In this document: piece after piece, positions 55,529 to 64,000 of the stretch
Position numbering within the stretch: position 1 is the stretch's first letter
Layout of the letters: each line of letters starts with the position of its first letter
Assembly (NCBI GenBank): GCA_029449235.1
Contig: JANATG010000002.1
Location: 2,356,001 to 2,420,000 of the forward strand
Reading direction: 5' to 3'
From: Linnemannia schmuckeri
Lineage: Eukaryota; Mortierellomycota; Mortierellomycetes; Mortierellales; Mortierellaceae
DNA: 64,000 nucleotides
Translations under genes and position numbers: made by a program
The notes under the pieces: generated by a model
Told to the model about the DNA's origin: nothing
What the model saw: the letters and a program-made list of their open reading frames with translations, nothing else
The model's database searches: none

Positions 55529-55915
55529 TCATTTAACCTCCACCTTTACTTTCCAAGGAATAATAATAAGTGGGCAAACATGACCAGTGTCTGGACGACA
55601 TTTTCGTGCTACACTAACTGTAGCAACACCTTGGTTCACACAGTGGAACACACCAGAAGCACTGCCGTCAGGGGTAATCGTGCCCTTAGTTCTATGTAGC
55701 ACGACACTGTCGGAAGTCTGGGGTACATTCCAGGTGTAAGTGCGGGGTCTATCGTAGTATCTGGTAAGGCGTACCACGACGTCGTCTCCAGGAGAGACCT
55801 CTAACGTCTTTCCAGAATCGGCGTTGGTAAGTACCACCCGTTTACTGTTTGCGGGCATGGAAAGAGCGAGCAATGCAATTATGATAACGAGAGATTGACC
55901 GATTGGCGGAAGCAT
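55529..55915 (-). CDS. Secreted chagasin-like (inhibitor family I42-like) protein (128 aa)
   Basis: Single exon, ATG at 55915 and TGA at 55529-55531. A signal peptide (LVIIIALLALSMPANS) precedes a domain of about 100 residues: GKTLEVSPGDDVVVRL, then YTWNVP, SASGVFHCVNQGVATVSV and a final basic/hydrophobic strand ending WKVKVEVK. The order (G-K-T-L-x-V-x-x-G-D, a Y-x-W strand, then F-x-x-x-x-x-G-x-A-T-x-x-V) resembles chagasin-type cysteine-protease inhibitors, a beta-sandwich fold. The NPTTGY loop that touches the protease is not recognisable (here RYYDRPRTY), so inhibition is uncertain. Three Cys are present. Another immunoglobulin-like secreted protein is the alternative. Confidence 0.6.
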   Translation of the reverse strand: MLPPIGQSLVIIIALLALSMPANSKRVVLTNADSGKTLEVSPGDDVVVRLTRYYDRPRTYTWNVPQTSDSVVLHRTKGTITPDGSASGVFHCVNQGVATVSVARKCRPDTGHVCPLIIIPWKVKVEVK

Positions 55916-57514
55916 AGCTAAGTTGATTAACAGGATCGTAGTGGGAGTGAAGAAGGTTTAACACTTGAGAAAGGCAACGATCATTAAAGCTTAACTCGTG
56001 TACTTGCCGCAATGGCGTGTCTGATTTTTTTTTTTTGGAACTGTCTAGTTATGAATAACCGCTGCCATTCCTTAAATAAAAGCGAGTCAAGCCGCATCTC
56101 ACCAGCGTCTTGTCAAGAATGTGGAGGAATGAACGAGTGAGGCTTATGCAGGGTTTCTTCTGAGTGTTCCCGCGTTATTGATAGAGGTCTGAGTGCAGTG
56201 AGTCTTGCGATGGTACCTGAGGTCGTTCTTTTCGGTAGTTTTTGCGAGCGTGGTAAGTACGGTTGCGAGTCTTGAGTATTGAGGATAGGATCAGATGTCT
56301 GTCGGTCAGGCCGCTGGTATGTGCGACCTCATTTTATATGTGGAGAGGGGCGTGAAAAAACATCAAGTCGAACTAGAATGGGAGAGACCAACTGCACTTT
56401 GAGATGAAGGGGGCTAAGAGGATGTGGGGAAAAAAACGAGGAGAGGCAACAAAAGATCATAGGGATGCAGAGCTCCAGAAGAAAAAGAACAAGGAAAAGG
56501 AGGACGTCAAAAAATCAAGGGCACACTGAGAGAAAACGAGGAGAGGCACCAAAAAGGCCAGGGGGCATGAAGTAATATGGAAAGCATCAAAGCATACTGA
56601 AACAAGCGACTGCACCAATGGACAGCAAAGGACAACACCAAAGGACAACACCAAAGAACAACATCAAGGGATAATTGGCTTGTGGCAGCCAAGCGTTCAT
56701 AGCGACTTTGCCTTTTGATCCTTCGATGTCGGCTCCTCCTATCATACTGAAGCAGAATTCAGTAAGCGTTGGATTGTTCACACGTTTGAAGGGACATTAT
56801 ATACCAAGGGCGTGCTAAAGAAACGAGGTATCCGAAGAAGATCAGGGGTTTGCTGAAAGGGAAGGCAATCAAGAAAGCGGGGTCGGTAAAAAGATCAGCA
56901 TGCAGAGGAAAAAGCAAGGAGAAGGGATACTGAAAGCATCAAGGGCGTACTGAGAAAAGGCGAATGTCCAGAGATCAAACGCATGATAAAAAAAGGAGGG
57001 ATGCATAAACATCACGAACATGTTGTAAAGAAGGGGAGAGACACGTAGAGAGGCAAAGGAGAAAAAGCTAGAGAACATGGGAATTAGAGAGATTGGCTGG
57101 TCCCTACCGGGTTAACTTTGATGCCCAGGCGTTCTTAGCGACATTATTGCTTTTTGATCTTTTGATGTCGGCTATTCCACTCAACACCAAAAGACAACAC
57201 TAGGAGATGACAACATTACCAGACAGTATCAAGGGATAACACTACTGGTCAACACCGATGAACAATGACAAGAAATAGCACGAGGGACAATCAAAGGATA
57301 AAAAATCAAGGGGTGGGAAAGGATCAAAGAATGAGGCGTGCAGAGAGTGTAGGAAAACGCGACAACATCTAGGGTCAACACAAATGGCAGCATCAAGGGA
57401 CAATATCAAGTCGTTGGTGTTCTGCGTCCCCTTTATTCCACAATGTCCTTGACCTTTTTTGTCTGCGAAATGACAGTAACTCGACTTGTTTCGTTTCTTT
57501 TATAACCACTTCCG
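55916..57514. repeat. Degenerate GA-rich repeat region without genes
   Basis: The plus strand is purine-rich and full of diverged direct repeats: aaacgaggagaggcaacaaa at 56434 and nearly again at 56533, a 14-bp unit accaaaggacaac repeated three times at 56640-56665, and a segment of about 80 bp (gcgttcatagcgac through gatgtcggct) at 56690-56735 that recurs diverged at 57128-57175. ORFs across it are short and repetitive. I see no gene. Confidence 0.6.
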
Positions 57515-57524
57515 TATATATAAA
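57515..57524 (+). promoter_or_regulatory. TATA box for the crystallin-like gene
   Basis: tatatataaa lies 392 bp upstream of the ATG at 57916. The long leader could hold an intron at 57733-57785 (gtaatg to ttctaattag). Confidence 0.5.
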
Positions 57525-57799
57525 GAGGGCGCACCTACCCAGTGTTCTGCACCGACACACATCCGGACCTACCTCAAGACTTTAGCCTGGCAATTGTACT
57601 GACAAAGTTCGCAACAAATACTGCACGAGCCATCGCAAGTACCGCCACAAGAGCCACTCCTTTCAACGCCTACTGACCGCCTCAACAGCATCTCTTAGAA
57701 ACCTTGTAATAGCCTTTGCAGAATTCTCGCAGGTAATGTTCGCATCACTCTCGAAATAATAAGGGTAGAACTTTTTTCTAATTAGAAAACTCAATTAAC

Positions 57800-57919
57800 A
57801 TGAAGAGCTGGGTCATCATACTTAGGGCGGCCTACTTTCTCACAAGAAACCCAAGGACTGTCACACGATCCTTATCAAGAACTCTGCACGCCTTGACCAA
57901 GTCTCACTTATCCCCATGA
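57800..57919 (+). other. Upstream ORF (39 codons) overlapping the main start by ATGA
   Basis: An ORF starting MKSWVIILRAAYF ends with TGA at 57917-57919, overlapping the ATG of the following gene (57916-57918) in the sequence ATGA. It is basic and partly hydrophobic. It may regulate translation of the main frame by termination and restart, or may be a chance uORF. Confidence 0.4.
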
Positions 57920-58263
57920 ACCGGGTCATAGTCATCGCACTGGCTGTCTTAGCCTATGCCAGTCATGTCTACGCAAGCGATGATGACTTCTGCATCTACT
58001 TTTACAAGGAGCCCCATTATCAGGAGCAGGCTGGATTTATTTGTGGGTCACTTGGTGAAGGCGAACATGTAGGAAGACCTAGCACCAACATGCCTGTGGT
58101 CGCCTCACTCACTGCTCCAGACTGGATGCAAGTCACGCTGTACGAAAAAAAAGCCTACAAGGGTACACCCAACATTTTTCAAGGGGACCAAGATGCTATC
58201 GCACCCGTGTTGAATGTTCAGAGCTTTAAACTGTATCATACACGAGCTACCAAAACTGAATAA
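57916..58263 (+). CDS. Small secreted beta/gamma-crystallin-like protein (115 aa)
   Basis: Single exon with a signal peptide (VIVIALAVLAYASHVYA). The mature part has two Greek-key-like stretches (FCIYFYKEPHYQEQAGFICG and VTLYEKKAYKG, the latter the typical crystallin strand pattern of V-T-L-Y-E-x-x-x-Y-x-G) and ends with VQSFKLYH. Two Cys could form one disulphide. Function unknown; secreted crystallin-fold proteins bind calcium or cell surfaces in some groups, but nothing here proves that. Confidence 0.65.
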   Translation: MNRVIVIALAVLAYASHVYASDDDFCIYFYKEPHYQEQAGFICGSLGEGEHVGRPSTNMPVVASLTAPDWMQVTLYEKKAYKGTPNIFQGDQDAIAPVLNVQSFKLYHTRATKTE

Positions 58264-58774
58264 AATTGACCGAGCTTTGTCTTCGATTGCATTTGTTTCC
58301 GTGGTCGATGCTTTAATACCAATTAATTTCAGCTGTTTATAAAGCAACGTCGAAACCCTCCACACTGCTGTAAGAAGGAACCACCTGGAAGTGTTCTTAT
58401 GGTGTAATGTCAAATTGTATGTGACGACTAACTTACTCAGTTTTGTACGCTATTTCGAAACAGACGATCTGTCGAGAATTCGCTCATATTGCACGACCCA
58501 ATTAGTACTTTGTGTTACCACCCTTAGAGTAGTGGATAGAGGCGAGCCGAGAGTACACCCAATGATACAGTGAAAAAGACAAATCTATTGCAGGGGACTT
58601 TAATTGAACGAGTATTGTAAGCAGTAGAGCAGCCTTGTTGCTGCGATCTGCTGAGATTAAGCCCACTGTTATATAGATCTGTTCGAAAGAACAACATATC
58701 TTTCTTTTTTTCACTTACGCGGTGCTTTTAAGAGTGAACAACACTTACTGGACAGGAACGTTGGCGAGCGACAG

Positions 58775-59075
58775 AAAAAAGCACGGCTGAGGAGGAGAGA
58801 GAGTCGGTGGAGAGGAGGAGGGGTAGGTAGAGAGAGAAAGGCAAGGACAGAGGACAGAGCACTGAGGGCTGAGGGCAGAGCGGGAGAGCGAGTATGTGCG
58901 TGTGTTGGTCGGTACAAAAAGAGAGAGGACAGAAAGGGAGGGTAGAGACTCGGTACAGGAGAGGGAGGTAAGAGAAAGGATGGACAGAGTCGGCACGCGA
59001 GAGGGATTGGACAATGTCGGTACTCTCGAAATAGGGTGTACAGAATCGGTACTCTCTCGAGAGAGAGAGGCAAGA
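58775..59075. repeat. GA-rich low-complexity tract
   Basis: Plus strand is dominated by GAGAGGA/AGGACAGAG motifs, with the phrase cggtactctcgaa/cggtactctctcg repeated near the right end. ORFs on either strand here are artefacts of composition. Confidence 0.6.
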
Positions 59076-59404
59076 CAGAGCGGAGAACGAAAACCATGTT
59101 TACCGGGACCCTGACTGAAAATACTCGTAGGGGGTACGGTATCGCGCGTCACTGATTGCAGAGGACTGGGCAGGCAGCAACATGGGTACACCGAGTGCGC
59201 AATGGCATTCAGGATCCGAATCGCAGCCCTTACATTGTGAATACATACATCTTTCTGGATAGCACGGCGGCTCCTTTGTCAGCCGAATATGGGGTTGTAG
59301 GTACAAGCCATCCCCCATCAAGATATCGGGCAAGCCACTCTGTTGGAACGTGACATCATGGCATACAGTAAGCGCAACAGCGCTGTGGTGACGCTTAACA
59401 CCCT

Positions 59405-59480
59405 GTACCCTTGTCAGGGATGAATAATGGTACCTTTGCTAAGGATGAATGATAGTACCTTTGCTAGGGATGAATGATGT
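59405..59480. repeat. About 25-bp tandem repeat, three copies
   Basis: Units begin tacc(c/t)ttg and contain (a/g)ggatgaat(a/g)at: 59405-59430, 59431-59455 and 59456-59480. Confidence 0.75.
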
Positions 59481-60310
59481 CGGAGCAAGTCGCTTTAGCT
59501 CTGTTTTCCCTTATTATGTCTCAAAAGCCTAGTTGGTATCTCACGCGTAACAAAGTAAGGGACAAGATAGGGATAAAACATACGTGCCATGTTTAGTCAG
59601 CTATGTAGGGTATTTTTCGTACTACACTTTGGGGCAGATAATGAAAGTGCTGCAGAATATCGTAGAGCCACAGGGTTCAATCATGGTGGTGGAGAAGGGC
59701 CAAGAAAGACAAAGTATGAAAATATGCTCAATTTACATATCCTGCAAACCTGCCATACTTTAATACAAAGCAGGTGTACATTTAATTTTTAGGAACTAGC
59801 CCCAATTTGCTGAATGATAGGGCTCTCACCCTTAGAACTCTCGATGTGTGTGTTGTATCTCTCCAGCAGACCCAACTATCGAGTATTCTTTGATTCCGAT
59901 TGAACCCTCTTTCTCGGCTCTGCTGGCCATTTCCTCTTGTTCTCTTTCCCTCTTCAAATGCGCCTCGTTTACATATTGTACACAGTCGCGAAGGTTTTTT
60001 CCCCGTTAGGTTCTTTGTCTGTGTTTGGCAAAGAACAGAGTACAGCAAAAAAAAATAGGCAAAATAAATTCTTTTGTTAAGATCAAAGGTGGCTCCACAC
60101 GGTGGTAATACCCTTTCTCTTCAAAAAAAAAAAAAGAAGAATTGCTCTCATTTTTGGGATGAAGGATACAGGTACCGTACCGTACATCAAGAATATTAAT
60201 TGCCTGTTTCATTGCACGCAATCTTCAGAGCGTTTACTTCACCATAACGAGAGAAGACGAGGTTATTGTTGTCATCGTTGTTCCTCGCTGACTTGAACAG
60301 TTTCGAATTA

Positions 60311-60318
60311 TATATAAA
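60311..60318 (+). promoter_or_regulatory. TATA box for the 60.4 kb secreted protein gene
   Basis: tatataaa lies 101 bp before the ATG at 60419, a usual spacing for a fungal TATA promoter. Confidence 0.55.
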
Positions 60319-60418
60319 CCCTTACCTCTCCCATTTTTTCTTTTCCAAAACAAACAACATTCTCCACCAGTCTACTCTAGCACCAGCACCACCAAAACCC
60401 TCCACATTTAACCACCCG

Positions 60419-61147
60419 ATGAAGATCACTGCCGCCGCCGCCATTCTTGTGTCCTGCGTGCCATCCTTGGCCTTTGCGCTCGTTGGCAACGACTGGAGCT
60501 TTGCCAAGGCCCCCAAGGACGGCTTGAAAGACATCACCTTCCCCTTCAATATGGCCAAAGCCCCCCACAAGAGCGGCTTCTATTTCGCCCAGCAGTTCAA
60601 CTTCCATGGCATTAAGGACGTCGGATATACGGGCCTCCAACCTCGCGAGGATGAAAACGGCAAGAGCATCGTTCACGCTGCATTCTCGTCCTTTCAAGCC
60701 GGCACTACAACAAAGCACCGCAACTGTTACCCTGGCGCGGATGGCGGACCTGGCGTCAGCTGCGCGGTCGATATCAAGGGCAACTACCGCCACACCTACA
60801 ACATCACCGTCGAGAACATCCGTGGCAGCACATGGCGCGGCACGCTCATCGATACCGTGAACAAGAAGGCGACAGTGATTGGTGAGTGGACGCTGCCCAA
60901 GGGCGCCGGCAAGATTGTCAACGGTCAAGTTGGTTTCGTCGAGTACTATACCTGGAATGGGCAGCCTTCCCACACCTGCGACTCGCTCCCATATACGCAG
61001 GCTGCCTTCTACCACCCTACCTCCAAGACCAAGGGCACCAGGGGCGGTAAGGTCACCAAGGTCTATGAGTACGGCGACTGTGTCGGCCAGGCTGGATACG
61101 CGCTGAAAAAGCGCTCCACCGGCTACGACATCAAAGTCGGTTTCTAG
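60419..61147 (+). CDS. Secreted protein, DUF3472-like (242 aa)
   Basis: Single exon. I start at the ATG at 60419 because the frame upstream reads as leader and a TATA box lies at 60311. A signal peptide (AAAAILVSCVPSLAFA) precedes a domain with GFYFAQQFNFHG, GYTGLQPRED, a disulphide-like pair C-x14-C (CYPGADGGPGVSC), YNITVENIRG, W-x-G-T-L-I-D and FVEYYTWNG. This pattern resembles secreted DUF3472-type proteins best known from bacteria, from memory and not searched; biological role unknown. Third codon positions are strongly G/C, unlike the AT-rich neighbourhood, which fits either high expression or acquisition from a bacterium. Intact. Confidence 0.75.
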   Translation: MKITAAAAILVSCVPSLAFALVGNDWSFAKAPKDGLKDITFPFNMAKAPHKSGFYFAQQFNFHGIKDVGYTGLQPREDENGKSIVHAAFSSFQAGTTTKHRNCYPGADGGPGVSCAVDIKGNYRHTYNITVENIRGSTWRGTLIDTVNKKATVIGEWTLPKGAGKIVNGQVGFVEYYTWNGQPSHTCDSLPYTQAAFYHPTSKTKGTRGGKVTKVYEYGDCVGQAGYALKKRSTGYDIKVGF

Positions 61148-62203
61148 GCTCCACTGCCCGCTTCTCGACATGACGATAATAAACGTAACTTATTCCCATA
61201 CACGCGTTTTGCCTTTTTAATGTTCGAAAACAATGCTAATTAAAAATCCTTGAAGGGAGAGTCTGAAGAAAAACTAAGGTCAAGCGCGTCATTTAAAATC
61301 TATTGGCCATCGAACATGGGGCCATTATGCTCCTTCCATGTCCCGCACCGTTGTGTCCCATCACACAACTGGCTACCGCGTGTTTTAAGCAAAAGCCCTT
61401 CGTCGGGCTCTTCTGCTCTTGAAGATACCCCTACCTTGGCCAAATACCATCGTTGATTATTGGCCAAGAGCTCTCTCTTGATGGCGTGAGTGATAGCCAA
61501 CTCCATGCCTAGGTGCCGTCATTACCCTTGCCCACCTGCCATCACTACTTTGTGTCTCTTTATCATCAATTTTTGCCCCATACCCGTTGCCATCATCCTC
61601 TTCTTCTGTCTCCCGCACACCCCTCTCGTCTTTTTTTTATACACTCCATTCTTCCCGTCTAGTAACCACACAGATGGTCTATTTCTCACACAATCTGTTG
61701 GCCTCCCTTTAGCCTGTGCCTTCCTGCCAGCATTCCCGGTGCCCATCTGCCATTGTGGTTCTTGTTTACACAGCTTCAGTGGTCATTATGTCCCTTTAGA
61801 ACATCACCCCACCTCCGCGGCAGAGTTGCATCGAGTACTAGTTGGGTTGAGCCGAGTCGGAGTCGATCTGAGAATCGCTCAAAGGAGCACGGAAGAGTCC
61901 TTGAGTCACTGGGATTTAAAGTTCAGGCGTTGAGGAAATAGAATAATTAATGATGTTGGAAGAAGCGCCGTTGACCAGGCTTTCAATAGCAGACCAGTTG
62001 TGTGGATTAGAAATAGAGCAAATTAGACGGTTTTCAGGTTTTATTCAGGGTGGTGACAGATGTACGAGGTGCAAGGGTCCAGGAGCGGAAACGGCAGAAG
62101 GAGGCGGGACAAATGTACGAGTGCAAGGGTTCAGAGACGGAAACGGCAGAAGGAGACGGGACAAAGAGGACAGGGCCAGAAGGTGGGGTAGCCATTAAGC
62201 ACC
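61148..62203. other. Intergenic region
   Basis: No gene accepted. A minus-strand ORF at 61300-61506 (68 codons, with LCDGTQRCGTWKEHNG) is protein-like but unassigned. CT-rich on plus at 61540-61700. Confidence 0.35.
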
Positions 62204-62488
62204 TTAAAAGCACGTCAGACCGGTAGAAGTGACTGAAGCATCCTCGCAGCACTTATGCCATTTGTTTCTCGCTGACTTCGGCGGCCAGCCGCTGTAAACA
62301 ACAACGCCTTTACTGTTGATTTTCTTGAATAGAGGAGACGTCCCCAAGGCAAGGCATCGTCTTGTCTCCGTCTTCATAACCGAATCCAACCAGTTATGGC
62401 AATAACAGTGGACATCGCTAAGATTTCCTTGCACAACGTACAGAGTGAGGAGAGCCAGTAAAGCCAGCAGAGTGTAAAACTTTGTCAT
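62204..62488 (-). CDS. Small secreted Cys-rich protein (94 aa)
   Basis: The ATG at 62488 begins a strong signal peptide (KFYTLLALLALLTLYVVQG). The mature chain of about 73 residues has six Cys in the order C-x-C, C, CC, C, a spacing compatible with three disulphides. A TATA-like catatatag lies about 90 bp upstream (62574-62582 on the coding strand). Stop TAA at 62204-62206. No family recognised; small secreted Cys-rich proteins in soil fungi are often antimicrobial or effector-like, which is inference only. Confidence 0.65.
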   Translation of the reverse strand: MTKFYTLLALLALLTLYVVQGNLSDVHCYCHNWLDSVMKTETRRCLALGTSPLFKKINSKGVVVYSGWPPKSARNKWHKCCEDASVTSTGLTCF

Positions 62489-62762
62489 GTCGTGAAATGA
62501 GAGAAAATAGTATGGAAGAGTCCAGCAAGAAGGTGTGTGTGGGAAGGAAGGAAATCTCAGTGAGAGGGGGGGGTCTATATATGTGTGGATCAGCAAGGTT
62601 GCCTGTAGTAGCCTACAGCTCTATTATCATCGGGTAAAGGTTCCGGAAGGAACAAGCGGGTAAAGAGTACCTGGTAAGGACGTAACAGAAAGGAGCAAAA
62701 CGCTGATAATAAGAGCGGCGTAACATGAGAACTAAAAGATCGGGTAATGGATCTTGAGGGCT

Positions 62763-62849
62763 CATCTTACAGCGGCGTCTCTTAGCGTGCATCATCTCAC
62801 AACGGCGTCGTTTAGCATGCATCACCTCGCAACGGCGTCTCTTAGCATG
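62763..62849. repeat. 30-bp tandem repeat, three copies
   Basis: Units at 62763-62789 (27 bp, slightly short), 62790-62819 and 62820-62849 share caacggcgtc and ttagcatg. A related ggcggcgtaa phrase follows at about 62892. It makes a repetitive ORF (MMHAKRRRC) on the minus strand that I do not accept as a gene. Confidence 0.8.
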
Positions 62850-64000
62850 CAGTTAGGCTGATTCATGTTATCATCGTAATCATTCCGCATGGCGGCGTAA
62901 AGGTGTGACGGCCTTCAAAGCCATCGATAGTCTCTATGCCATCATCTTGCCACTTTTCTCATCAACGCGTCTATTCTCTCATCATTCTATGCATTTTGGC
63001 AGTGTTCAGCCTCTTGAAAGATACTTTTTCACTACTCAACCTTCCCTACCATTACTTCTATTTATCGCATGCGGTTCGCTTCCCCAACTGAGAAGTTTTG
63101 TATGTATGAATATGAAAACGAAGCGGGAAAATAATAACGAGTAAGAAAGTTGATTTTTATTGCGTCCGTATCCCTGAACAGGATTATAGTACCTGAACAG
63201 GGCCAAGTAGGTGGTTTGTCTACTTTGTTAATTAAAAAAGAAAAGTAAATCTTCTAGCAAGATTCACACCTATCCAAAACACAACGCTGTCGGCTTTACC
63301 ATTCTAGTACGCACTTTCACAATACACACGCACTTCTTTCGTCAATCCACTCCCAAGTTTGCCACTGTCTCTCTCCCACACTCCTCCTTGCCATATCTTC
63401 ATACCTTCGCTCGTCTCACCGGACAAACTCTTTCTCCCTGATCAATCTTCCCCACGTCCGCGCTGTCTCATCATTTGAGTCTTCTCTTCTTTGCTGTCTT
63501 GACCCGCCCTATCGATCAGCCATATCAATTCACACTGTTCTCGCAGTTTCTTCAGCTTCTTTTTTCCTTATCCTTCCATCTCAAGCTCAGCTCATTCGTC
63601 TCATCTTCTAGCTCCCACGCCTGTCACTGTCTCACTCTCTTTTCTCTTCCATCACTGCTGTCTTTTGCCACTGTCTTCACGCGTCTCTTTCGCTTTCGTC
63701 AGCATTGAGCACTCTGACCCCCTCGCCTCCATCATTTCAGTTGTGTCTGATTTTGTCATCAGGTCTCTTTCCATCAGCTGATGCCCTCTTGGCTATTTTT
63801 TCGCACACTTCTCACATCCAAACAATTACCCTTGTCTCTTTTGCTAAATTTCCTCGCATTTTTGCAAGGAAAGATAGAAGACACCCTTCAGGACGTCAAT
63901 TAAGGCTGACACTCCCAGGCCACCGCGGACACCTCCCTTCATCCATATCTTTATTTGCCATCAATGGCTTCTTTTTCATCTTTCATTCATTCTCTTCTTC
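62850..64000. other. Right-edge region, CT-rich leader
   Basis: No ORF of note. From about 63340 to the window end the plus strand is strongly pyrimidine-rich, as before genuine start codons elsewhere here, so a plus-strand gene probably starts just beyond the edge. Confidence 0.4.

Larger units (their letters stand above)
58264..60310. other. Gene-poor, repeat-rich region
   Basis: It holds a GA-rich tract at about 58775-59075, tandem repeats at 59405-59480, and a minus-strand ORF at 59100-59333 with a Cys cluster (CYPERCMYSQCKGCDSD, CHC) but no signal peptide or family. The latter may be a relic or a missed exon (low confidence). The rest is AT-rich. Confidence 0.4.

Noticed and set aside
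58711..59191. Ser/Leu/Pro-rich ORFs on the minus strand
   Set aside because: Translation of a GA-rich low-complexity tract.
60377..61171. 264-codon minus-strand ORF opposite the DUF3472-like gene
   Set aside because: It arises because the sense gene has G/C third positions. The sense frame has a signal peptide, TATA box and conserved motifs; the antisense has none.
62613..62825. Minus-strand ORF with repeated MMHAKRRRC
   Set aside because: Produced by the 30-bp tandem repeat, no other protein-like feature.
1..64000. tRNA, rRNA and CRISPR arrays
   Set aside because: I looked for tRNA T-loop consensus (GTTCGA-type), rRNA-like blocks and regularly spaced repeats; nothing convincing was found. 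A covariance-model scan would be decisive.

Overview
This window looks like chromosomal DNA of a filamentous early-diverging fungus, most likely a Mortierellaceae species (Mortierella/Linnemannia type). The grounds are short GT-AG introns of about 50-280 bp in almost every gene, long CT-rich leaders before start codons, abundant F-box/leucine-rich genes, and the style of the conserved proteins. The species assignment is inference. Gene models were built by hand by joining reading frames at splice sites; each intact model has a CDS length divisible by three.

Layout. 0-2 kb: 3' end of a gene with a low-complexity product, then an F-box relic. 2-10 kb: tandem array of group A FAD monooxygenases on the minus strand, with two intact eight-exon genes flanked by two decayed copies and interrupted by a 5'-truncated LINE with a 13-bp target-site duplication. 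10-17 kb: gene-poor. 17-20.6 kb: six-exon ABCG transporter. 20.7-21.7 kb: a small Cys-containing ORF and another F-box relic. 22.3-24.8 kb: bZIP transcription factor. 26.7-29.7 kb: large F-box-like/LRR protein. 29.9-37 kb: divergent pair VPS52 (GARP) and AP-1 beta-adaptin, both working in TGN/endosome traffic. 37.4-46.1 kb: minus-strand array of six F-box/LRR copies, of which only one is intact. 46.5-48.8 kb: secreted S41-family peptidase. 49.7-54 kb: type-B carboxylesterase, a truncated paralogue, and a decayed hAT transposase whose start abuts the truncation point. 54-55 kb: a LINE 3' tail and a hAT-like MITE, each with a target-site duplication. 55.5-62.5 kb: four small secreted-protein genes scattered among repeats: a chagasin(I42)-like protein, a crystallin-like protein, a DUF3472-like protein and a Cys-rich protein. 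62.5-64 kb: tandem repeats and a CT-rich leader that may belong to a gene beyond the edge.

The most interesting signals are: a 17-nt and an 11-nt microexon conserved in both monooxygenase paralogues, the 11-nt one coding for part of the flavin-binding GDAAH motif; a patch of unusually high identity between these paralogues that suggests gene conversion; the mass decay of the F-box array, with a MITE abutting one copy's stop codon; and the chagasin-like secreted protein. No RNA genes or CRISPR arrays were recognised.
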